NCBI GenBank assembly: GCA_016790705.1
Contig: JAEUOT010000011.1
Location: 37,362 to 101,361 of the forward strand
Direction of reading: 5' to 3'
Length of the DNA: 64,000 nt
Source of the DNA: Hydrogenophaga sp.
Lineage (GTDB): Bacteria > Pseudomonadota > Gammaproteobacteria > Burkholderiales > Burkholderiaceae_C
Under the pieces are notes generated by a model. The model was not told the origin of the DNA, ran no database searches, and saw nothing but the letters and a program-made list of their open reading frames with translations. Numbering within the stretch: position 1 is the first letter of the stretch; each line of letters starts with the position of its first letter. Below, one piece after another: positions 58,356 to 64,000 of the stretch. The position numbers and the translations under genes are program-made.

Positions 58356-59963
58356 GGGGGTGCGGCGTAAATCTTGGACTGGTTTTAGTTGATTAAGCCC
58401 AGACTTTCGCGGTACTCGATGGGGCTGAGGGAGCCCAGCGATATCTTGATCCGTTTTTCGTTGTACCAGAGGATGTACTCGTGCACCGCACGGATGAACA
58501 CCTCGATGGTGGTCGACTTCCAATCACGCGGGTAGAACATCTCATTCTTCAGGCGCCCAAAGAAGCCTTCGCAGGCCGCGTTGTCCGGTGAGCACCCCTT
58601 GCGCGACATCGACCGCGTCAGCTTCGCACTGTGCATCCGATCAAGCCAGCCCGGCCACCGGTAATGAGCACCACGGTCGGAGTGAATGATCGGCTTGCTG
58701 TCGCACGATTGCACCGTGTCAATGGCTGCATCGAGCATCGTGTTCACCAACTCAGAGTCCGGTCGGGTGCCAAGCGTCCAGCTCACCACCATGCCATCGA
58801 AGCAGTCGATCACAGGCGAGAGGTAAACCTTTCCCGCCGGTATCTGGAACTCTGTAATGTCGGTGAGCCACTTCTCATTCGGTGCCGCCGCCTGGAAGTC
58901 ACGATTGAGCAGGTTGTCTGGAGCAGGGCTGATCTCTCCGAGGTAGGACCCGTATCGACGCTTCTTGCGCGCGGGAACAATCAAGCCCTCCTGCTTCATC
59001 AGACGCTGCACGACTTTTTCAGACAGGTACAAGCGGCGTCTGCCCAGCGCCGCCCGCATGCGCCGGTAGCCATAGCTGCGGTGGTTGCTCTGAAACACAT
59101 CGGCAGCTGCAACGCGGGCGTCAGCATATTTGTCAGGCCTTCGCTGGCGGGCGCAGTGGTAGAAGTAGGAGCTACGAGCCAGGCCAAGTTCGCCAAGTAG
59201 CTCTGCGAGCGAGTAGATGGGCTTGAGGGCGTCAACCAGCAGAGTCTTCTCCCGATTGCTCAGGAGCTGAGGGTTGACGCCCAGGCCTTTTTTTAGCAAT
59301 TCATTGGCCTTCTTCAAGATGTCATGTTCGAGCTGAAGGCGGTGAATACTCTGTTGAAGCGACTCGACCTGACGCTGCAGTTCGGCAACATCAGGCACTG
59401 GCGGTGAATTGTTTTGACGTTTCATGGATGCGAGTACCTCGCGGCCGAGCAACTGGTTCTTCCAGTTGTACAGCGTAGGCCGACACACCGCCAGCTTCTG
59501 GGCAATTTCTTGTGCGCTGGTCTTTCGGGTGCAAAGCTCAATCACCGCTGCGCTCTTTAGCGCGTCGGGGTGCAGGGTGTTCGGTGCCCGGCCCACCATT
59601 CGGTGGCGAACTGTGGGGTGCAGCTCGTCAATCCACTCGGCCAGTAGTTCCCGACCGGGATAGCCCAATGCCCGCATGGTCGAGGCAATGCACCGATCGT
59701 GATCAAGGTAGTGCTTCACCGCCGCATGCTTCTGCTGATCGGAATACTTCTGTCCCGATCGCGAATACCCGACTCGCAGATCCTGGCTCCGCTCGTACTC
59801 CCGGTACCAGCCAATGAGGGAGTTCTTGGTCGGGTAGCCCAGTTGGCGGATGGTGGCCCCAAGGCGCTTACCAAGCTTGATGTAGAGCTTGACGGCTCGG
59901 ATTCGGTCTTCGTAGGAATACATGAACTACCTCCAGGTAGTCCAAGTTTTTAGCCGCACCCCC
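58356..59963 (-). mobile_element. IS3-family insertion sequence nested in the IS21 left end
   Basis: The ends GGGGGTGCGGC (58356-58366) and GCCGCACCCCC (59953-59963) are inverted repeats, and further inside TTGGACT/AGTCCAA also match. The 3-bp CGG is found at 58353-58355 and 59964-59966 as a target duplication. The G/C runs make the exact edge slightly ambiguous. Confidence 0.85.
58385..59923 (-). CDS. IS3-family transposase, single fused frame
   Basis: This 512-residue protein has two HTH units at the start (YEDRIRAVKLYIKLGKRLGATIRQLG; KHAAVKHYLDHDRCIASTMRALG), a third (TSAQEIAQKLAVCRPTLYNW), a leucine-zipper-like stretch (LQRQVESLQQSIHRLQLEHDILKK) and a DDE integrase core. The core acidic residues are in WLTDITEF, VIDCFDGMVVSW and ACEGFFGRLKNE. 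In most IS3 elements OrfA and OrfB are joined by -1 frameshifting; here they form one open frame. Confidence 0.93.
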   Translation of the reverse strand: MYSYEDRIRAVKLYIKLGKRLGATIRQLGYPTKNSLIGWYREYERSQDLRVGYSRSGQKYSDQQKHAAVKHYLDHDRCIASTMRALGYPGRELLAEWIDELHPTVRHRMVGRAPNTLHPDALKSAAVIELCTRKTSAQEIAQKLAVCRPTLYNWKNQLLGREVLASMKRQNNSPPVPDVAELQRQVESLQQSIHRLQLEHDILKKANELLKKGLGVNPQLLSNREKTLLVDALKPIYSLAELLGELGLARSSYFYHCARQRRPDKYADARVAAADVFQSNHRSYGYRRMRAALGRRRLYLSEKVVQRLMKQEGLIVPARKKRRYGSYLGEISPAPDNLLNRDFQAAAPNEKWLTDITEFQIPAGKVYLSPVIDCFDGMVVSWTLGTRPDSELVNTMLDAAIDTVQSCDSKPIIHSDRGAHYRWPGWLDRMHSAKLTRSMSRKGCSPDNAACEGFFGRLKNEMFYPRDWKSTTIEVFIRAVHEYILWYNEKRIKISLGSLSPIEYRESLGLIN

Positions 59964-60009
59964 CGGTTTTCCATCCAATATTGACCCCACCTGTTGGGGT
60001 GTAGCCGGG

Positions 60010-60843
60010 CTACGCGTCTGTGGATAAGTCTACCGTTGGTGCATCGGTTCCTCCTTTTTCAGTCGTCTCGTTCTGGGCCGCCCGGGACTTCTTTCTCGGG
60101 CCTGTCTTTGCTGCAGCGCTGGAGTGTTTGAACCGCCAGCTTTCATTGCCTGTCTCCACGATGTGGCAGTGGTGGGTCAGCCGGTCCAGCAGTGCCGTCG
60201 TCATCTTCGCGTCGCCGAACACCTGGCTCCATTCACCGAAGCTCAGGTTGGTCGTGATCAGCATGCTGGTGCGCTCGTAGAGCTTGGAGATCAGGTGGAA
60301 CAGCAAGGCACCACCGGCCTGGCTGAACGGCAGGTAGCCCAGTTCATCCAGGATCACCAGGTCCATGTAAACCAGCCGGTGGGCAAGCTGTCCGGCCTTG
60401 CCTTGGCTCTTCTCCAGCTCCAACGCGTTGACCAGCTCCACGGTCGAGAAGAACCGCACCCGTTTGCCGTGCTTTTGAATGGCCTCGATGCCGATGGCCG
60501 TGGCCAAGTGGGTCTTGCCCGTGCCCGGTCCACCGATGAGAACCACGTTGTGGGCCGCGTCAATGAACTGACCACCGTGCAGCGTGCGCACCAGTGCTTC
60601 GTCCACACCGGCCTGGCCGAATTCAAAGCCCGCCAGATCGCGGTGCGCGGGGAAGCGTGCCGCGCCCATCTGGTACGCCATGGAGCGCACCGTGCGCTCG
60701 GCCTGTTCGGCGCGCAGCAACTGACCCAGGAACGCCTCGGGACTGAACTCGGTGTGCCGCGCCTGCGCGGCCACCTCGGGGTAGTTGGCGGCCATGCCGT
60801 GCAGCTTCAAGGCCTTGAGCGCTGTGACGATGGCCTGGCTCAT
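60010..60843 (-). CDS. istB: IS21 helper ATPase IstB
   Basis: This 277-residue DnaC-like AAA+ ATPase has Walker [18 protein letters not shown] and Walker [15 protein letters not shown]. The basic tail ([12 protein letters not shown]) is usual in the family. It helps IstA choose and bring in target DNA. Its start overlaps the istA stop by 4 bp. Confidence 0.95.
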   Translation of the reverse strand: MSQAIVTALKALKLHGMAANYPEVAAQARHTEFSPEAFLGQLLRAEQAERTVRSMAYQMGAARFPAHRDLAGFEFGQAGVDEALVRTLHGGQFIDAAHNVVLIGGPGTGKTHLATAIGIEAIQKHGKRVRFFSTVELVNALELEKSQGKAGQLAHRLVYMDLVILDELGYLPFSQAGGALLFHLISKLYERTSMLITTNLSFGEWSQVFGDAKMTTALLDRLTHHCHIVETGNESWRFKHSSAAAKTGPRKKSRAAQNETTEKGGTDAPTVDLSTDA

Positions 60844-62393
60844 GGCTGCGCTCCTGGAGCATCGTCGCCATCCACCGAGCGCAGCCGGTCGTAACGCTGC
60901 ACATTGGCCAGCGGCTGCACCGTCAGCGTCAAGGGCGTCTTGACCTCCTGGGCATCGCCCGTCTGGCCACCAGCCTTCAAACGTGCCAGCACGTTGAGCA
61001 CATGCTCGCCACTGGGCTTGCCGCTCTCCAGTGCCAGCTCGGCCGCCACCAGCACCGGCTCCAGACCATGCACCGGCACGGCCGCCAGCACCTGCGCCAT
61101 CACCCGGTCACCGCCCTCGTGGCGCAGCAGGATGGACTGCAGCTTCTTCAATGGTTCGGGCAGGGTCTCGAAGGGCGCGCCGTTGCGCAATGCGCCGGGC
61201 TTGCGTTCGATCAGGCTCACGTAGTGGCGCCAGTCGTAGAAGGTCAGGCTGCGCTCGAAGCTGCGCGCGTGGCTGGCGATGCGGATGTTCTCGGCCACCA
61301 CGTCCAGGCGGTCCGGGTACAGGCGCAGGCTGACCACCTCGTGGACGTGCTCGGTCGGTACGCTGTAGCGGTTGCGCTGCAGGTGCACCAGCGCCGTGCT
61401 GGAGACCCGGGCGAGCACCTCCACGTAACCATCAAACGGCTTGGGGTTGGGCATGAGGCGCAGTTGTTCGTCTTGCAGCACGTCGGCCACCTTCAGCGTG
61501 GGCCATTCGGGGTGGTTGAGTTCGGCCCACGCGGCGCGGCACTCCTGGGCCAGCCAGTCGTTGAGCGCTTCCATGCTGGGCCAGCGCTGTTTGAGCGCCT
61601 TGTGCCAGATGCTGCTGCGCCGGTCGCGCACGTTCTTCTCCACGATGCCCTTCTCCCAGCCGCTGGCGACGTTGCAGAACTCGGGCTCGAACAGGTAGTG
61701 GCCCGTCATGGCTTCAAAGCGCGCGTTGATCACACGCTTCTTGCCCGCGCCGACCTTGTCCACGGCGGTCTTCATGTTGTCGTAAATACCGCGCTGGGGC
61801 ACGCCGCCGAAGGCGGCAAACGCCCGGGCATGGGCGTCAAACAGCATCTCGTGACTCTGGGTCGGATAGGCCACCAGCCAGAAGGCGCGGCTGCCACACA
61901 GCTTGGTGTGCGCCACCTCCAGGCGCCGGCGCAGCCCGCCCACCCAGGCATATTCGGTGCTCCAGTCGAACTGGAACGCGTCGCCCAGCGCAAACTTCAA
62001 AGGAACGAAGGCGGCCTTGTCGACCTTGCCCGACTGATCCTCTCGCCAGCGCCGGGCAAAGGCGGCCACCCGGCCGTAGCCGCCGGTGTACCCCTGCTCG
62101 GTCAGGGCTTCGTACAGGGCCTTGATGGTGCGGCGATCGCGTTTGCCGCGATGCTGATCGGCCTTGAGCCAGGTTGCCAGCATCTCGGTGAAACCGTCGA
62201 GCTTGCTCACCACCACCCGCTGAGGGTACTTGGGCTGGACCATCTCGCCCTTGCGCAGCCACACCTTGATGGTGTTTCTGGCCAGGCCCGTGCGCCGCTC
62301 GATTTCTTTGATTGGAAGGCCGTCGCGCAGGTGCATCCTGCGGATCTTTGCCAGTGTTCCCACGTTGATCACTCCTTGAACCCTCCTGCTCAA
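60840..62393 (-). CDS. istA: IS21 transposase IstA
   Basis: This 517-residue protein has an N-terminal HTH ([29 protein letters not shown]) and a DDE core ([62 protein letters not shown]). A C-terminal beta-barrel region follows ([26 protein letters not shown]). Both genes look intact. The element may however be immobile because its left end repeats are 1.6 kb apart. Confidence 0.95.
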   Translation of the reverse strand: MSRRVQGVINVGTLAKIRRMHLRDGLPIKEIERRTGLARNTIKVWLRKGEMVQPKYPQRVVVSKLDGFTEMLATWLKADQHRGKRDRRTIKALYEALTEQGYTGGYGRVAAFARRWREDQSGKVDKAAFVPLKFALGDAFQFDWSTEYAWVGGLRRRLEVAHTKLCGSRAFWLVAYPTQSHEMLFDAHARAFAAFGGVPQRGIYDNMKTAVDKVGAGKKRVINARFEAMTGHYLFEPEFCNVASGWEKGIVEKNVRDRRSSIWHKALKQRWPSMEALNDWLAQECRAAWAELNHPEWPTLKVADVLQDEQLRLMPNPKPFDGYVEVLARVSSTALVHLQRNRYSVPTEHVHEVVSLRLYPDRLDVVAENIRIASHARSFERSLTFYDWRHYVSLIERKPGALRNGAPFETLPEPLKKLQSILLRHEGGDRVMAQVLAAVPVHGLEPVLVAAELALESGKPSGEHVLNVLARLKAGGQTGDAQEVKTPLTLTVQPLANVQRYDRLRSVDGDDAPGAQP

Positions 62394-62596
62394 AAAACAA
62401 GCAGAAGACCTTACTCAAGGGGTCAAAGTTGGATGAAAAAACTCAGCTCAGAGGGGTCAGATTTACGTGGAAATCAACAGTGACGGCTCCATGAGGCCAT
62501 CCCCCGCAGCACAGCCAACCCCTCGGGCGCATTTTTTCAGCGCCTGGGTTCTGGGGCATGAGCCTGTTGAATGCCCATGACCTGCCTAAAACCAGC

Positions 62597-62641
62597 CTCA
62601 CATTGAATAATCCACCATTACCCAATGTGAGATATTGGAAA
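62597..62641. repeat. 9-bp inverted repeat upstream of KfrA-like gene
   Basis: CTCACATTG (62597-62605) and CAATGTGAG (62633-62641) are perfect inverted arms with a 27-bp AT-rich centre, just upstream of the promoter of the 62718 gene. They could be a second regulator site or a weak terminator for anything reading out of the IS. The rest of 62480-62590 holds no gene that I can see. Confidence 0.45.
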
Positions 62642-62653
62642 ATTCTGAATTTA

Positions 62654-62693
62654 TTGACCGCCATAATAGTATGTAATATCATGGTACATACTA
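62654..62693 (+). promoter_or_regulatory. Promoter and palindromic operator of KfrA-like gene
   Basis: TTGACC (62654-62659), a 17-bp spacer and TATCAT (62677-62682) make a good sigma70 promoter. Perfect 9-bp arms TAGTATGTA (62667-62675) and TACATACTA (62685-62693) straddle the -10 box. Plasmid KfrA represses its own promoter through such a site, so autorepression is likely. Confidence 0.65.
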
Positions 62694-62717
62694 CAGTACG
62701 AAATAAAGAGGTGAGCC

Positions 62718-63779
62718 ATGGCCAGGGCCGGGATCTACAAGTCGGAAGTGCTACGCGCCCGCGATAAATTGCTGGCCACGGGGCGCAATCCATCCATTGA
62801 TGCGGTGCGTGAAGAGCTGGGCACCGGCTCCAAGAGCACGATCCATCGCTACCTGAAGGAGATTGAGGAAGAGGAAGGCGGGGCCACCGGCACCCGGGTG
62901 GCCGTCAGCGAGGCGATCCAGGACCTGGTGGGCCGCCTGGCCGCCCGGGTCAACGAGGAAGCGGAAGAGCGGGTCACCGCGATGCAATCCAGGCACGCCG
63001 AGCAGCTCGCCGCACATCAACAAGCCGCGTCGACCCTGAAAACCGAGGCGCAGGCCACGCGCCAGCAACTGGAACAAACCCAGCGGGCATTGGCTGATGA
63101 AAAATCCGCGCATGCAAAAACCAGCGAGACACTGCGCGGCAAGACCTTGGAGGGCACGCAGCTCTCGCAACAGGTGGTTGATCTGCAGGAGCGCATCGCG
63201 GCCGAAGAAGGCCATCGCCAGTCGCTGGAAGAAAAACACCAGCATGCCCGCCAGGCGCTGGAGCATTTCCGAGAATCGACGAAAGAGCAACGCGATCAGG
63301 ATCAGCGCAAGCATGAGCAACAGGTGCAGTACCTGCAGGCTGAGTTGCGCACCGTGAACGAAGCCTTGGCAACCAAGCAGCAGCAAGCCGTCCAGACCCT
63401 TCAAGAAAACGCGCGCTTGTTGGGCGATTTGTCGCGTGCCCAAGGCGATCTGCACCAGATCCAAGAAGAGGTGCGGAGCCTGCGGCCGCTCAAGGATGAA
63501 CTTGGGTTTGCGCAACGGCGCACCGAGGAGTTGGGTCGGCGCTTGGTTGAGCAGGAGGCGGCCATCCACCAGCTCAACGCCTCGAATGATCAGTTGCAGG
63601 CCAGGCTCAACGAGCTGACTACAGCAAAGCAACAGCTGGAACTGGCGCTGGTAGCAGCCAAGTCATCCGTCACGGCGCAAGAGCAGGTCGTGGCCAGCAT
63701 GCTGGAGCGTTTCAGCGCTACGGTGCCCAGTCCTGATGCGGCCGCAAAGGACCCATTGAAGGGGTCGAAAAATCGGTGA
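62718..63779 (+). CDS. KfrA-like DNA-binding coiled-coil protein
   Basis: This 353-residue protein has AAAGAGGTG before ATG. Residues 1-50 (YKSEVLRARDKLLATGRNPSIDAVREELGTGSKSTIHRYLKEIEEEE) form the KfrA-type N-terminal helix-turn-helix. Residues about 60-325 are an almost unbroken Gln/Glu/Ala-rich coiled coil, followed by a short basic tail. KfrA proteins of plasmids bind their own operator and form filaments that help partition. Here it may assist ParAB or act as nucleoid-like protein for the element. Confidence 0.88.
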   Translation: MARAGIYKSEVLRARDKLLATGRNPSIDAVREELGTGSKSTIHRYLKEIEEEEGGATGTRVAVSEAIQDLVGRLAARVNEEAEERVTAMQSRHAEQLAAHQQAASTLKTEAQATRQQLEQTQRALADEKSAHAKTSETLRGKTLEGTQLSQQVVDLQERIAAEEGHRQSLEEKHQHARQALEHFRESTKEQRDQDQRKHEQQVQYLQAELRTVNEALATKQQQAVQTLQENARLLGDLSRAQGDLHQIQEEVRSLRPLKDELGFAQRRTEELGRRLVEQEAAIHQLNASNDQLQARLNELTTAKQQLELALVAAKSSVTAQEQVVASMLERFSATVPSPDAAAKDPLKGSKNR

Positions 63780-64000
63780 AGAGGAATGAGAAAAAACCAA
63801 CTGTGACAGGGACTTAAGCCTGTTTCTGCGGTTTTTTACATGAATCCCTGCCGACCCTCAAATAGATGAGGCATCCTGGATCCGGTCTCAACCAGGCTTT
63901 AAGATTACTTGAGCACTTCAAGAGCGACTTCGAGTAGAAGGACCGCTCCTTTCAGGAACTGAGCCAGCTATGGCTTTCCTCCGTGGCTTAGCTTACCTCG
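63780..64000 (+). other. No gene seen to window end
   Basis: These 221 bp follow the KfrA-like gene. A T-rich stretch GCGGTTTTTT (63829-63838) may end its transcript but lacks a clear stem. No open frame with protein-like content is seen. Confidence 0.4.

Larger units (their letters stand above)
58327..62479 (-). mobile_element. IS21-family insertion sequence, interrupted by an IS3-family element
   Basis: Outer ends TGTTGATTTC...TGACCCC at 58327-58353 and its inverse at 62453-62479 match in 23 of 27 positions. Inner repeats stand at 59967-59988 (TTTTCCATCCAA...GACCCC) and, inverted, 62419-62440. Multiple end repeats and istA/istB are typical of IS21. Without the 1608-bp IS3 copy and its 3-bp duplication it would be 2542 bp, a normal size. 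No target duplication flanks it (left GCTGCA, right GTGACG). Confidence 0.85.
40789..64000. mobile_element. Integrative conjugative element, PFGI-1/SPI-7-like end (continues past window)
   Basis: The order ParA, ParB, DUF2857, STY4528-type, PFL_4669-type, DUF3158, (insertion), SSB matches the conserved maintenance end of PFGI-1/ICEclc/SPI-7 elements. The left limit must lie between the hrpA stop (40788) and parA (40982); no tRNA or obvious attachment core is seen there. Transfer genes and the far end are outside the window. The region has picked up two IS elements and orphan genes, so mobility is uncertain. Confidence 0.85.

Overview
The window reads as a high-GC betaproteobacterial chromosome, most likely Burkholderiales/Comamonadaceae (Hydrogenophaga- or Acidovorax-like). 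The evidence is the gene set fdxA, cysN-cysD-cysH-DUF934-cysI-TSUP, mnmC-like, yggX, fpr, dsbB, ppk2, argA, hrpA, and a family-typical intergenic repeat. This taxonomic call is inference from gene order and family resemblance, not from a search. Roughly a third is host chromosome (22.3-40.8 kb), flanked by two mobile regions.

Left (1-22.4 kb) is the right-hand part of a prophage. Tail, fibre and collar genes (1-5.4 kb) lead into a host-lysis group (5.4-9.0 kb: lipoprotein, papain-like enzyme, small membrane proteins, a membrane-anchored transglycosylase, a spanin-like coiled-coil protein, a lipoprotein). A control region at 9.3-9.4 kb lies between a leftward ribbon-helix-helix gene and a rightward early operon. 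That operon carries two more ribbon-helix-helix proteins, a CII-like protein, many short overlapping genes and a 964-residue primase-helicase. After a non-coding, repeat-rich 640 bp come a tyrosine recombinase and a large serine recombinase. The last 14 codons of the serine recombinase run into the 3' end of a tRNA-Asn gene, which marks the prophage/chromosome junction. The other end of the prophage is outside the window.

Middle (22.4-40.8 kb) is conserved housekeeping. It holds ferredoxin plus a ferredoxin-NADP reductase-like protein, a leftward assimilatory sulfate reduction operon (TSUP transporter, sulfite reductase, DUF934, PAPS reductase, ATP sulfurylase subunits D and N), a degenerate receiver protein, a MnmC2-like oxidoreductase, YggX, Fpr, DsbB, PPK2, ArgA and HrpA.

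Right (40.8-64 kb) is one end of an integrative conjugative element of the PFGI-1/SPI-7 type: ParA, ParB, DUF2857, an STY4528-type replication protein, a PFL_4669-type protein, DUF3158, SSB and an SNF2 helicase. The STY4528-type gene appears to contain a whole iteron origin: two perfect DnaA boxes bracket three repeats at exact 22-bp spacing and an AT-rich tract. A degraded 4-kb insertion (TraD-like fragment, small orphan genes, a 102-bp nested hairpin, a large tyrosine recombinase) separates DUF3158 from SSB. Downstream are a membrane spermidine-synthase-like protein, an IS21-family element whose left end is split by an IS3-family element, and a KfrA-like coiled-coil DNA-binding protein under a palindromic operator. 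No CRISPR array, rRNA or classical antiviral operon was recognised.
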